Assembly: GCA_018697195.1 (NCBI GenBank)
Contig: CM031857.1
Location: forward strand, 51,295,471 to 51,359,470
Length of the DNA: 64,000 bases
Source of the DNA: Certhia americana
Lineage: Eukaryota; Chordata; Aves; Passeriformes; Certhiidae
Direction: 5' to 3'
The first letter of the stretch is position 1. Every line of letters starts with the position of its first letter. Below, piece after piece: positions 36,455 through 50,384 of this stretch. The position numbers and the translations under genes are program-made. The notes beneath the pieces were generated by a model. It searched no databases, was not told the DNA's origin, and saw only the letters and a program-made list of their open reading frames with translations.

Positions 36455-37669
36455 TCACCCATTTTATTTTAATAGAGATTTCATCATACAGATCTAGCTA
36501 ACAAACAGAAAGGAATAAGGTACCATAAATAGTACAGCAAGATGAGAGTAGAATATTTTCAATATGTAGCATCTCATAGTTGGTTTTACTTTATTACAGA
36601 AGCGCAGTTTCTGTAATAAAAGCAATGAAAATATATGAAAGCAATTATAGAGGGACTAAGCGTGTTTTCAAGTTACTATTATATTATGACAAAAACAGCA
36701 CTGCTGTAGAAAAAAAATAAAAATATTATCAAAATTGCCCATATTGTAGCTGTTCAGGAATTATCTACAATTTCCATTTTATTTTTTTTAATAAAATATC
36801 TGGAATATAATCAGTTCCTGTCTCATCTTGTTTATTTTAGCTTTATGGGCTGTCAGAGTACCCAAAATTTCAAAAACTAGTTTTTCCAAAGCATATACAT
36901 ATTTCTGGAAAGAATGGAAATGACATTACAGCTAATATTTCTGGCTAAAATTATTCCTATGAAAAATCAGTATAAAGTAAATGCAACATTGAAGCAGTAA
37001 TAGACTCTTTTTGCCTAAACAAAAAAAAAATATGGTTAGTTTAAGCTTTCTTCTGAAAAGATCTAGAGATGTATTATAAACAAATGTCTAAAAAAAATAC
37101 TGTAATGGGCTTTATAGTTGATTTGGGAAAATCATAATGGCCACAATGAAGTCGTAACCCAGGCTTTGGTTTGTTTAAACACATCTTTGTGCATCTCTTG
37201 TTTGGAAAGGAAGAACTAGTAGTAATTTCATTTTTTGGTTTCTCTGGAAGAGTAGTGAGAGAAACACACATTATAAATTCTGATATATGACTTAACAAAA
37301 CATCACTTGCACAGTTTTCAATTGGCATCACCTTTTCCTGTCAGTGTGTGCAGTCATGTTTTAAGAAAGAGGTATCTGAAGAAAACCCTGAGCAAACATG
37401 CTTTAAACATTGTTCTAATTTGCCAAATTGTCTAAATCACAATCTTTCTTGATTTTCATTTTAATTGCAAAAAAAGTTCTTTTAAAATATTTATATTTTT
37501 AGTTTACATTTAATAAATAAACATCTTAGCATTATCAAATATTACCCATGTTTATTCTGTGAATATGCACATATTCTTCTAAATAATTGTCCAAATGCAA
37601 TTATATAAACCAGTGTGATTTAAATGGTTTTGTATTTCTGCATATGGAATGTATAATTATATAATTAAC

Positions 37670-37671
<2 letters not shown>

Positions 37672-37719
<48 letters not shown>
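37672..37719. repeat. (GT)24 microsatellite
   Basis: Twenty-four uninterrupted GT units. Perfect dinucleotide arrays of this length are usually polymorphic between individuals and can adopt Z-DNA. Confidence 0.97.
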
Positions 37720-37723
<4 letters not shown>

Positions 37724-38331
37724 CAATGACTTAGACTGAAAGCAAAGCAAGAGCTACAAGGTGGGCTGGTTTGTTTGTCAGTGAGTAAGAATAAGAAGTA
37801 GTATGCACAACTGCTGAAAGGGTAAAGAATTTGGAGACAGAAATTAGGCCTATGAACAGCTTTGTGAATTCAAATATATCAATACTTACTGCTTGCAATC
37901 AGTGCAGGATAAGATCCTGATGAATAGATAAAGTCCATTACATCTTCTTTGTAAAAACACAAAATCAATGAAACAAAGGTTATTTTTGTCTAAAGAGATA
38001 CTTACTTTTGATTTTAGAAAATGAAACAGCAAAGAAAAATATCTTAGGCCTATACTATCAATGTGGAGATATCGTAAATCTGCTATCTGAAAAACTAGCA
38101 TCATTATGCTTACTGCTTTATATATTGCTGCTATGTATTAATATATCAGCAGGTTACAAAAATACACATAGTAGTCAACTAGAGATTATCTTCTCTGGTT
38201 GATTTTCTCATCTGAAGAACACAGGCAAAGCACTCTGACATCAGTATGGTCTTAAAAACATATAATGTTAAAATTAACTGAGTATTTGCTCCCAAGAAAA
38301 CATGCTGCTTTAAAAGATTTTGAGATCCATG

Positions 38332-38348
38332 TAATAATAATAATAATC
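38332..38348. repeat. (TAA)n microsatellite
   Basis: Between five and six TAA units, 'taataataataataat', inside an AT-rich stretch. Confidence 0.85.
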
Positions 38349-39779
38349 ATTATAATTACTATAAAAATCCTAGCCTGCTTAGCTTTAATAAAACATATTT
38401 TATTAATTCATTTCAGTTGGTTGCTCAGATCAGCCTCAATATTAAAGTGTAATTACAGTATATGCCAGGTGAATGCCATTCTCTGAAATTAATTACCATG
38501 GAGATGGCCTCGTTATAATCTATGATAAAGAGTTCATTTATCTTTTAAGAGCTATGTGTTTCCATTAAATGTGAATCAAGACCTTAAAGTAAATAATTAA
38601 AAGGTGAGATGTCCTTTTACATAGATCTTTTAAGAAAAAAAAAATTTTAAAAAATTGAAGAATAAAAATCTACATAAAGTGACAGGACAGATTTTCTCTA
38701 AGAATCAAATTCCAGGTTAGACAGCTGGATTATACCACCCTCCCTGTGCAGAGAAATAACTTTATTGGCTTCTGTCATTTCCCCACTAGGGGCTGGTCAG
38801 TGCAGAGTCTCCTTTCTCAGTGACCCTCCTGTAAAAAGTTGATGATCAGAACCTTAACAATTGCCTGCTAGGATTTCTCTAAAGTGCAGGTTAGATTTGA
38901 TGAACATACAGAGGAAAAAACTCCTGGTTAAAAACATTTACTGCCTCTAGCACAAAAGTAATAGAAAAGGTCTCTACTACTGTGAATACCAGCTTTTGTT
39001 AGCTGGCATCTGAATTTAATGAGAGCTATAGCTCACATATACTCTGCCTCATGTAGGCATCCAGCCAATGCCTAAATATTAGTTCCTTAGTAAAACGATA
39101 TTTGTGAAGGCAATTTAGTGCAGCCAGTAAAGGAGTAGTGCTTTAAGAGGTCTCCACAAGAGCACCTTTACCTACATTTAAATGCACAGGACCTCCCTTA
39201 GGAAGTGATCAGGTAAAGTTTCCTCTCCACCTCCGTTGTCAGTACAGAAATGTGTGTGTTTGCACCAGAAGAATTGTTTTATTAGGCACTTGCAGTGTAG
39301 CCGTGTGCCAGTGATGTCACCTGGGCAGAAAGTGCCATCATTGAGAGACTTCATAGCAAATTGCTTCTGGAGTGTCAATGCACTGGCCTGGTAAAGCTCT
39401 GGGGTGAAGAAACAAACATTTCCACAGAACTCTGGTATAGCAATGACATCAGTCCCTTGTCATGCTCAGACCATTCTGTTTTATTAAGTAGCACTCCAGA
39501 GTTCAGTGGAAAATGAAAATATCAAATAACATGGCAGTTAACTTCTTAAGCAACATGTGACTTCCAGACTCTGAGGTCTAATCCCTGAGAATTATTTTTA
39601 GGAAAGTAAGGTACCTAGAAATACACATAGGAAGTTTCCAGAAGGACCTACCATTGCAGGCCTTTCTGAAAACTGTATTTACACACCTGAGCAACTGGCA
39701 TGTTTTTCAGTGCACCTGAAATCTGTTCACTTAATAGGGAACTGGTGAGAGCAATTAGGTCCCTATTCACTGACTGCAG

Positions 39780-40205
39780 GATCATAGAATCCTAGACTAA
39801 TTCAGGCTGGAAGGGACCTCAGGAGGTCTCTAATACAACCTTCAGCTGTGATCAGAACAAGTTGCTCATTTTTTTTATGTAACTGAGTTTTGGGTATCTC
39901 TAGAGACTGCAGAGTGTGTCTGGTGGACCATCTCTACAAGGCAGAAAAAACTTCTCAGTTAAACTTAGTGTACTCGGAAAATCAATACAGTGAGCTTGTG
40001 TCCACTGCCTCTTGTCCCTTGCCCCACTGTAGAGTGCTTGGCTTCATCCTCTCAGTACTGGAGGGCTCCTAAGTCCCTCCCAAATCACTTTTCTTGAGGA
40101 TGAATGAGCCCAGCTCCTTCACCCTCTCCTCAGAAAAAATGCTCCAGCCCTCAACAATCCCAGTGGTCCCTTGTTGAGCTCCCTTCAGTTTGGGTCTTTC
40201 GTATA
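39780..40205 (-). mobile_element. CR1 LINE 3' fragment, inverted, diverged
   Basis: On the plus strand it begins 'gatcatagaatcctagac' and continues 'ggctggaagggacctcagga', 'gagttttgggtatctctaga', 'ttgtgtccactgcctcttgt', 'cccttgccccactgtagagt', 'ctctcagtactgg' and 'cccagctccttcaccctctc'. That order is a CR1 3' region in reverse. It is more diverged than most other copies. Overlapping open frames of 60-82 codons are by-products. Confidence 0.88.
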
Positions 40206-43200
40206 CTGGTATCTCAAAAACAGATGGATTATTAAGGTGTATGATTTCAAATATTTCTGTCTGAAAACAACTTTTTCTGCCACAGGCAAATCCAGTATTT
40301 TCCAGTTCTTTGCTCACAACATTAGAGCTGTCCTAAATAGCACAGATAAATTTATGCCTAAAATGCCACTATACCTAATTAAATCAATATTGTACAAGTC
40401 AGTTTGTGGGAAAAGACATTGTGTTTCCCAGCCACTGGTGAATTTTAGTTGCATTCAGACCACTATCTATGATATAAAAGCCTTCAGTACAGAATTGTTC
40501 ACAACAAACCTGGGCATTGAGAGAAATAACTAAACATAATTCAGAGCAAGAGTGGCAATCCAATCTCATTCAAAACTCTGTTTCCTCTCAACCAGAAATG
40601 GAGAGAAAAAGAACAGAAGGCTGAGCACCTGGGAAGTGCTGCCTGTGGCTGGATTGTGCTGTGCATGTAACTGGTGATTTGGGTGAACATTTAAGTCAGG
40701 AGTAACTCTGATGAAAACTTGTTCTAGAGGTGTCTAAAATCTCTGGTATATGTCCAAATGATAAAGGACAAAGTTAGGACACAAATTACTTGCCTTTTTA
40801 AGTGGTGCAGTGTATTTTGTTCTCCGAATGAAAAATTCTCAGCACTTGGGATTCTGAGCAAGCTGTTAACTTATTTTTCTCCCTAATTAAGTGCACACCA
40901 TACCTCACTTTTTTCTCAGTCCAGCATGGACTGACAGAACTTCTGTAGACAGATTGTTACACTTACTGTACAGCATGAACATACTCAACTTTTTCTATTG
41001 CCCAAAAAAAAATAATTAAAAAAGGCCAAAAATATCTAAGAAAAAAAATAGAAAAGGAAACCAACTTAGAGAAAGGCTGAACTGGATTATTAATGCCCTA
41101 AACATAAATTGCTACTCTGGAGTGAGAAGATATGCTCTGCCTAATTCTTGGGGCTCCCTTTTGTGGACCACAAAACCTTCCCTTTTGTGCCCCAGGTTTT
41201 TTAAGTAGCAAAGCTGTGGTCTCCATTCCTCTCTGAGCCTTTGAAAAACATCTTTAGACTGAGGAGAATGAAGAAGACTTTACAAAGACAGTGGCCAATA
41301 AATCTGATGCTAAAAAAGAAGAAAAGAAATAAAAAAGGTTGTAGAAATCAAAACTGCCACAAGTTGAGTAAGTGTTGTGTAACTGCTTTGCTGAGAGTAG
41401 AATTTAGGCATTTAAGAGTATCTTTCAAAAAGATATAACAGGCTTGAGAAAAGCATGGCAATACCTATGCACTTTAGAGGTCCTAGGGACATATCTATTA
41501 TCTCTGAATTTTGAGCATGGTAATCAAACATTACTAATATTTAGACATGGCCAACTGTTCTGTTAGTGATGTTGCACTGTTACTTACTCAGTAAAAAGAA
41601 AGATCTCATGATCCCTCTAATTTTCAAAAAAGGCCTGGAAAAGACTCTACTGCAGCTCACCGAGGAGTCATGAGGTACTATTTCAGGAAAGATGGAGGAA
41701 CTGCTGCTGAGATAAATAAAGGAATATATTACCCACTACTAAGGCATTTGTAGCGATTTCAGAGACAAAAGAGATAATCAAAAGTTCATTCAGATGTGGG
41801 ACATCTAAAAATCACATTATTGATTAGCCACAATCCAAAATTTTTTTTGTTAAAACAATTGTCTGCAAATTTCTTTAGCCAGTCATTTCTGCGGTTATAG
41901 ACCGTCCACTGACAAAACCAGTTTCTGCTGAAATTTCTCCATATCAGATAATCTGAAACAACAAAAAAATTTTTGCCTTCTATAATGTTCTGTAAGGAGA
42001 TGGCTCCCATTTCACTTTGCAGCTTTGGGACAATAATATACAGTGGAAATAGTTGTTTGTTTGGATGTCTTTTATTAATTTATTCTCATTTTGAGGACTA
42101 AAATCAACATTTCCCTGATTCTCATTCAAGAAACTATGATAAACATCCCTTTTTGATAGTGAATAGATCAGAAACTAGAGCAATTTTAAGGGGAAAGAGA
42201 GTACACAAAGGTAATAAATCTGTTGTATCAATGAGTTTGCTGGTAATGTCATAATACCACTAGACTGCTAAGTACCCACTGGAGAAATAAAGCTCCTGTA
42301 TCTGAAGCAAACTGGCACTGCATCTCTGGGAAAGCGTGCCCTAGAAAAAGGAAAAGGAACTCTTAGGTGATGAAAAAAGTAGTACTGAGAGGTGCAAAAA
42401 TACATGGGATTGGAACTTCTGCCTTTCTCCAGCTTTTGAGCACAAATACATGCAGGTGTAATGCAATGTAATGTACGTGCGTGACTGTGTGCAAGAGTAT
42501 GTACACAGGCATATAGGTGAGGGTGACACACTTGACTTTGGTGTTGCAAAGGCTGACAAAGGTCTCAGATAAAGTGTGGGGGGGAAAGTATATTATTTGG
42601 TTCAATTAAATCAAAACACACTACTGCAACTTGGCAAAGCTACTATTTGCACCAGAAGCAATGACTTTGTGCATTTGACCTAGCTTGCTTTACAAAATGA
42701 GTTTACTTACAACTATATCTGTCTTTGACAATATTGGAGGCCCAGTTTCAACTTGTCTTTATAGAATTAACCTTTCATACAGGGTAGTTTGATAAATATC
42801 ATGCTGTTTACTCCATTTATTTGCCTTTTAAACATATTTTATGCAGGAACATATGTGACCGACATTTCCATATTACTAACATGAAAAAAAAGATATTTCT
42901 AACCACCGATTTTTGAAAAATCTGTAAGAATACCCTACAGCACTTCATGAAAAGTCAAGGATTATACTCTAACAGGCATCCAGCCCATGCAAGCTAAGGA
43001 TTGACAGGTGACACTTCAAGAAAACTTTTGTTCCCTTCAGTTTTACCAAAGTTTAAACTCTGTTTGACCATAGGAAAATCTTTCTCTTACAAATATACGC
43101 TTGCAAGGGTCCTCTGACATCACAGCTGTAAAACTGATTATGTGGAGAGAGCTCATTGCTTGGCTGAAGCGAAGCAGAGTCCTTTAAAATTTGAAAAGTT

Positions 43201-43681
43201 TTGGCTTACTACATGGTGATTCTTGGAACAGACAAAGCTGTTCTAATACTATTCTAATAAAAATCCTCTTTGCCAAGTTGCCAACAAAATTATCAGTGTG
43301 CTCTGATCTCTACTGCTTATCATTTATTGTACCCCAACTTTAGCAATGTGACTTTACTGTCTTTGCTGCACAAATTGCAGCCTTTCATCATTGCTTGCGT
43401 GAAATATTGAAGGCAAGGATTGATCCTTTCTTAATTTGAGTGAGCAATGATGCCAAGGTCATGACTAGAATAAAGCATGCCATCCATCTAACTTTTTGTA
43501 AAGCCTGTCTCTAGCAATCCACCCCCAGAATCAAATAATTGTAGGTTAGAGTGACTGTTCTCTTTAATAACATTTCTGATGTACAGAGTCTGTATTCACC
43601 CAAGGTGAGCCCTGCTCTGTCTTCACTCAGCTGATGGACATTGAAAATATAAGTACTTCTGATTCACTACCAGTGTCAGAA
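40206..43681. other. Unique AT-rich DNA, no gene seen
   Basis: A plus-strand open frame of 120 codons begins inside the CR1 relic and runs to 40533, but the peptide is unrecognised. Other open frames are under 95 codons. No RNA gene or long tandem repeat was seen. Confidence 0.55.
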
Positions 43682-43757
43682 ATATCTGGCTAAACAGGGA
43701 ACAGGGAGAAACTGAAATGATATCTGGCTAAACAGTGAACAGGGAGAAACTGAAACG
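43682..43757. repeat. 38-bp tandem duplication, nearly identical
   Basis: Units 43682-43719 and 43720-43757 differ at only two of 38 bases. The shared core is 'tatctggctaaacag' plus 'gaacagggagaaactgaaa'. High identity points to a recent local duplication. Confidence 0.93.
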
Positions 43758-46700
43758 AGCCTCTGGTGGGTGAGAAATAGATTTTGGGCTCTACTTCTGA
43801 GATTGTTCTTTTCAAGAGAACAATGTGGGGTGGTGCAGATGTCACAGTGGTCTTTTTTTTTATCACACCATATCTGAACATCTAGAAAACATACTAAAAT
43901 AAAGATATTTTGACACAGAATGTGCAGAATTTTGTTAAATATTTTCTTGTTTTCAGTTTCTAGAGGTCATAGGAAATAAGGCTGGACTGGGACCTTGGAG
44001 GTATGGTGCCTGGGCCAGCTCTTTATTACAACACAGTTAACTGCAATTAAAATATTTTGGACATCTGTTCAAAGGTAGTTGATCATGGTGATAGTTTTGT
44101 ATTGTCAAACCTGGTCCTGGTAAGAAAAATCAATTGTTTTGTTAGCCTAAGATCATTGTGTTTCTTTTGTTGTTGCTCTTGTCTGCATTAAGCTTTTATG
44201 TCAGTTATTTTATGATTCCAAGACAAACCATAAAACCAAAAAACAGTAAGTCCTGTTAGACTTTTTCTTCTTTTTTTTTTTTTTCCTTTCATTTTGTTTT
44301 GAAACCTTTTTAGTGCAATTATCTAAAACCATTAGATGGGTTTGGTTTAGTGAATGCGCCACAGAAGGGAAAATCACTTCTGTGGGGAACTGGTGTTCCA
44401 TCTCTGGAAAAGGGTTTGCTGTCAACAACTTCCTATCCATTGTGGAGAGAGAGAGAGACTGTTCATGTAATTAACACTGCAAATGAACCAGCAAGCAATC
44501 AGTCAGTGATATCTCTCCAAAACATGCAATATCCACTGAGGACACCTCTACAGAGAAAAATCACTGATCCATATAATTTGGTCAGGAAATGCATTAATTT
44601 ATGTGAATATGAGCTTTTTCTCTATATGCATGGAGTTTTAGTGGTAACAGGATCACACACCCTGTTCTCTCAGACTTGATATGTTGTGCCAGATGGTACA
44701 TGCACATTCCAACATGATTAATAAGTTCCTATAAAATGATCAAACCGCATATTTTCCACATAACTTGTTGAGGTATCAATGTAATTCCCTTATGAAATTG
44801 CTCTTACCAGCCTCTGTAGTTCCCAGTGAAATATTAGGAACTAGGAATTATTATTAGAAATTAGGAAATATTAAGAAAAAAAAATAGCTAAATTCTGTTA
44901 GCTATAGGTACCATTTTCAAGCCTTGAAATCTTTAAATAAAAGAGAAGGTGCTGTCACACCAACAGCAATTGGTGACAGTGGAAAGACTCCACCAAACAA
45001 AAAATTTCTGAACAACATTCTCTGCAGTAATTCATCCATATATATCTCTATATATCTTTATTTTGGTTGTTGGAAGAATGAAAAAAAAAAAAATCAAGTC
45101 AGCCTCAAACCTTCCAAATCAGAATATTCTGTAATTTCTGTGGCGAAAAAGCAAACAAACAAATAAAACACTTAAGATTAAATAGACTTTTGTACGCAGT
45201 CTGGGCCTTAATCTCTTTAGACATTTTCAATAAAGAATTATACACACAGAGAGCTGACATAATGAAGTACTTTAAAAACTTCCTTCATGAGAACAGAAAA
45301 AGTTGGAAACATGTCTCCTGTCTCAGCAAAGAGGATAGTATACTCTGCTACCAGTGAAAGGCACCCAGAGCAGCAGTATGATTCCTTGAATTTTTGAGAA
45401 ATATATCCTTATTCCTGAACATTTATATTTTGTTATGTTTATTCTTCATCCTGAGTTAACATGTGTTTTTAACCAGAAAAGGAAATAAAAAATTTTCATA
45501 AGATAAAAGAAAATTTCTATAACCTGTTTGAGGCTCACTCTTCTAATTCAATAGCATAAAAATTACTTTAGAAATTGTTTTTAGGGCACAATTTCTGTTG
45601 AAAGACAGCTTTATTAATTATTCTAAAGAATATTTTAAGAAAAAAAAATCAAACACATCCAGTTTCAGATGGTAGTGTCTTGGATTTCTGCATCATGTGC
45701 TCCTGTTTTGATTTAGGCTGGTTCTCATTCTACATAAAACAAGTAAGGCATGGAGAATGCATCTTATCTATTGATTTTGTGCTTTTCATCTTTACAGTTC
45801 TTTAGGCCTTCAAGAAGTTTCCAGTATTGTGTTTCAGAGTTTCTATTTCAAATAACATTTTTTGCTGTTAATAATAAATGCTAAGTTATAATTTTCTTCG
45901 ATATGCAAGTTCCCATTTTTTACTTCATATTTATTAAAAGGAGGTAGTACCTCTGGTCAAAGTGGAATTTCCTGGAACTTACTGCTCAGTGCCACCCCTT
46001 TCACACCTCACACATAACCTGGAACCACCTACAATTTTTTTCACAGATGCACCACCCCGTTAAGGGACCATAACTCCAGCTTTCTCCTGCAAGGGAGGTG
46101 AGAATTCCCAGAACACTGCTGAACATCTCTTTCTGTTTCTCTCCTCTCCTGCAGTAATGGTCCACGGTCACAAGTGAGCCATCTATTTAGAAAAAAACAC
46201 TTCTGGCAAAGTAACAAAATAACTTCAGCAAAAAAGGGCAATTAAAACTCTTCAAGAAGGTCCATTGGAGGAGCTTTCTTTTTCAGGATTGCTGTCCTTT
46301 CTCAGGTTCCCCTCCCTTGTACATGGGATATTTGTTGGCACACTCCTCTCCTAGGAAAAGCTGCAGGGTATCTTCTCTATCATCTCGTTCCCAGCCAGCA
46401 GAACAGCTGAGTCCTGTGGCTTGGACATATGCCATTGCCTTGCAATTGCCTCCCTGAAGTTTTCTGTGTGGTTTCTTATCAATGCTGCTTTCAGCCTTGT
46501 TTGTCCCATTGCAGCCTATTAAGTCAGACTGCATTCACTCCAGAAAGTTTATAAACCAGTACACAGTTCACTGAAAAGGTCAAGAGCAGGCTTTCTATGA
46601 CTAGTACTGTTCAGTGTTCTTGGCTGGTGGCACAACATCTGAGTCTGTCATATGTAAATAATAACTACTTCAGCAGTTTTAGTACTTAGTAACTTAATAT

Positions 46701-49170
46701 CTAATGGTTGCTTGAAATATTTATTTAGAACATTTAAACTGATTTCACTGTTATTTTGTAAAAACATCAAAAATAAATGTTAGGTATTGAGACATCTTTT
46801 TGTTTAAGGAGACATGATAAACACTGATGAAACAATCTCTTTCTAGCAAAATGTTGCCAAATTAGCAGAAGATCTTGTTTTCATCATTGAAAGTTAGAAA
46901 TAAATAACAAAAAAAAATTCCTTAAATGAGCTGGTACTTTTGTAGATGAAGATATTTTGTGTGGTGGACTAAATAAAAGGCAGATGCCTTCATAATTCTT
47001 TTGATAATGATCAAATTTTATCAATGTGCCATTGGAAATATAAAACTGCTGTCAGAAGTAAAGCCAAGTGTCTTCATCTTTTAGAGATCTAATCATTTCA
47101 TAATTAAAACTGTTGATATGCTAATCTTTGTTCCTTTGTTTTCTTTTACATCTTTATTTTCAGGATGCTCTCTCATTCTAATATAACTTCAGTCACTTTT
47201 AGGGTTCAGTGAACACATTTTCTTTGCACAGGACTGTGCAGCAATGCCTTTCTTTCTTTTCCTGAGTGATGTGACTCAGTTTCCCAGATCATGATGAAGA
47301 CTGTAATGAAATTTTTCTTCTTCTTTTTTTTTTTTTTTTTTTTTGGATTAGCGCTAGTAAATGAGGCAGGTGGCTTTGCTGTATCAAGTGCACACCTTTA
47401 AACAAAAAAAGGCAGGGAAAGGACTTCAAACCCCAAGTCTGACATTCTTAGCTTTGTTCTCTGGAGCTTGCTTTGGTTAAAAGGATGGTTCATTTGCTCC
47501 TAGGTTAAGAAGATTAATAAGCAGTTTCCCCCAGGCTGCACTTGTTTTCAGTCCCTCCCTCTTACACAGCCTCCCCACCCTGTCTCTGAAGGATTTGGGT
47601 GAGACCACCTGTCTCCTTCACTGTGGGGAGCAAATCCATCCTGTCTGGCTTCAGTGGCACTGAACAACGCCTGTGCCTCGTTTGCTGTCACTGTACAGAA
47701 AGGGTCTCAGGGTTAAGGCTGCAGCCATCCAGGTTTGCTCTTCTAACACTACAGTAGACATCAGTAACTGGAAGGACTGTTTATACCACCCTGACTTGCA
47801 AATATTTACTTTATAGAGAATATAAATGACCACTGACAATGCAGTCAATATGACTATTTGCACAAATGAGTACTGTTCAGCAACAGCTACAGAATTACAG
47901 CACAGATGTGAAAACAGCAACAGCTCCCATACATTGCTGGACAAAAGGTCTTTGAAATCATCATGACAAGAACAATTTTAGTGACAGTGTAGGAGAGAAA
48001 TCAAAATATTGCAAATTCTAATCAATTGCAAGTGAAAACTATCCTGTGGGGACATTCTCAAGTAATAAAATTTGAATGTAAAACCTTAGCTGACACTTGT
48101 ACAAAAAACTGAACAAAACTTTCTATTTTTTTAAACAAATCTCTCCAACTTACATGATTAATTCACCTAGTCATAGTGCAAAATTCACTCGAGGAAACTG
48201 TGATTGCAGGTTTTTGTCTGCTAAAACATTGCTGGTTGCCACAGTAATAAGTCAAAATGTGATTAATGACTTTTTCTTTCTTATTAATTTAATCTCCTTT
48301 GTGCTCTCTGTTCAAAAAGAAACAAATTCAAGGGCTTATATCTGTGGTTTTGGCAAACTCAGTGTAGATGCCAGCAAAATACATTTTCTTTTCTTTACTC
48401 ACCTTCAGCACTATCACAGAAAAATAGTCTGATGAAATACTGAATCATTGCTATAAAGATTTTTCTCTCCTATAAATGAACGTCAAGATTTTGCTCTCCA
48501 TGCATGAAATAAGCTATCACTTTTCCAAAATATTTCCCTTAGAATATTTTGAATATTTAGAGAAAAACATATTTGCTTTGGTCAATTGCCTTAATTTCTG
48601 AAAAATAAGCCATGTTTCAGAGTTTATTCCAAATACTGAATATGCAGGATAAATCTTTTAACATCAGTATAGCCCTTACATTTCAAGACTGCAAGTAGAT
48701 ACATTCCCTTTGTGGGTAGACACCCCATGGGCAACAGAAGTCTTCAATTTTTCTCACTCTGAGGAAAATACAGAAAATACTGATTAGAGGTGGTGCAATA
48801 GCACACTTGTGAGGAAAAGGGCATATGGTGTTCATTCACCATAATTACGGAATGGTGAAAATTTTTATTACATGTAGAGAGAAGTTTTTAAAAAAGTAGA
48901 TTCTTCATTTAGCATTCTGAATGGAGAGCTGGATTTTATGTGAAGCATTGACAAAAATAAAAATACCTCCCTACAGCTGTGAGACAAAAAAGTCAAAATT
49001 AGTTCAGACATGAGCAGCAAACAAAACTTGGCAACTTGGTGCCTTTGTATGACTTCACAACATTTCCTTTTATACACATCACTATATAGTATGCATTTCC
49101 ATTTCTATTCAGGCCAGTTTCTGCGCCGAAGCAATATTTTAAATACAAGGAAAGGACAGAACTGCTAATG
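43758..49170. other. Unique AT-rich DNA, no gene seen
   Basis: More than 5 kb without a recognised gene. Mononucleotide runs lie near 44271 (T14), 45079 and 47324. Open frames reach 111 codons. The minus-strand frame 47651-47944 contains one membrane-like run (FVQIVILTALSVVIYILY) but no start context, signal or family supports it. Confidence 0.55.
47324..47344. repeat. Poly(T) tract, 21 bases
   Basis: Twenty-one T after a pyrimidine-rich 'ttcttcttc' lead-in, followed by 'ggattagcgc'. Probably a mononucleotide repeat; a minus-strand retroposed tail is possible but there is no matching signal close by. Confidence 0.88.
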
Positions 49171-49309
49171 ATCACAGAATATTGTGAGTTGGAAGGGACC
49201 CACAAGGGTCACTGAGTCCAACTTTTAAGTGAACAGCTCATAAGGGGACTGAACCCCCAAATTTAGGTTTATTAGCACCATGCTGGGACCAATGGAGCTA
49301 ATCTCAGGT
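49171..49309 (-). mobile_element. tRNA-Ile-derived SINE with CR1-type tail (TguSINE1-like)
   Basis: On the minus strand the head reads 'gattagctccattggt', 'gcatggtgctaataa', then 'gggggttcagtcccc'. That is the D-arm, anticodon arm and T-arm order of tRNA-Ile(AAU). The A box (49288-49300) and B box (49245-49255) of an internal pol III promoter are both recognisable but mutated. The tail, 'gactcagtgacccttgtggg' followed by 'tcccttccaactcacaatat' and 'tctgtgat', is a CR1 3' end. This head-plus-tail design is that of TguSINE1, known from passerine birds and moved by CR1 machinery. The A-box changes suggest it is no longer transcribed. Confidence 0.85.
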
Positions 49310-50384
49310 TTTGTAGAGCCTCCATGTAGATTAGGTGTCTGAGATGTACCATAACATTTCCTACTGAGAAAAATTTTTGCATTTTAAAGTGGTCCTGCTA
49401 GCAAGAAATAACATAATCAATTTACATATTTTAACACTGATGTACTATAACTTGCTATAATATATTAGTCCACCTTTTAAAAATCTTTTTAATATGTCTT
49501 TTAGTATTTCAGGCTTTTGTATTTTTTTAACATGTCATTTAGGGAAAGGTTATTGAACATAAAGCTTCTTTATACTAAGCAGAGACAGAGCTTTACATAT
49601 GCCTGAGTTCTGCCTCTGAAGTTAGACTTCTGTTCTGAAAACCTTTATTCATGCAGAAACTATTAAGTGGTTTTATTTCCATTTTTATTCTTTAAAATGC
49701 AGAAGGGAGCCAGAATGATTAGATGACCAGAACAGTTTAATAAGCACATAAAACAGCCTGTCTGATGTTATCTCTTCTTATTATATGAATTATAAATGTT
49801 AGGACAAAAATTACTCGACGAGATTTCCTTTATTTAATGTTAGCATTTTTAGAAGGTATCATCTACTGCAACCAGCCACCACATTTGTAAGATGCAATGC
49901 TGAGTTATGAAAAACATTAAAAAAAGAGTGACTCCAGCTTGCTGAGGGCAAGGCTAGCAGCTGAGATTTCTGTCTGGGAAGGGTGGATCTGAATAACCTC
50001 AGGAACTATAAAGTGGATACCACCTCAAGTCAGCAATCCAAACATCATGATGATGAACTGATGGCAAAGCAAACTGGCCACCACTCCCACCAGCACACAG
50101 ATGCTCTTCAAATACCTGATCTTGTGTTTGAGAGGCAAACAAGGCCTGTGTTGTGTTTGTGCAGTAGCTGAGGTTGTTCAGAAACATTGCACAACCTTTG
50201 CAACCAGTAAAGACAGAAAACTGTCTGGGCTGCAGACCTTGCCACGCACAGAAGGAGAATTGCTAAGGCACATGGAAAATGAGGTGATGTGTGACACTAA
50301 CATGGCTTCACTAAGAGCAAATTGTGCTTGAAGAATTTGATGGCTGCCTAAAACTGGATTATTGCTTTGGCGGATAAGGGAAAC
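49310..50384. other. Unique DNA, no gene seen
   Basis: About 1 kb between the SINE and the next CR1. Overlapping 62-76-codon frames near 49983-50331 show no recognisable domain. Confidence 0.55.

Larger units (their letters stand above)
36455..39779. other. Unique AT-rich DNA with GT and AAT microsatellites
   Basis: No gene is recognised. The (GT)n and (AAT)n repeats are listed separately. Open frames do not exceed 85 codons. Confidence 0.6.

Noticed and set aside
46120..46175. Strong acceptor 'ctctcctctcctgcag' followed 19 bases later by 'gtgagc'
   Set aside because: A 19-base exon without supporting context is far more likely a chance pairing of motifs.
47651..47944. 97-codon minus-strand frame with one membrane-like segment
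   Set aside because: Only one hydrophobic run, no recognised family and no transcript signals; consistent with chance.
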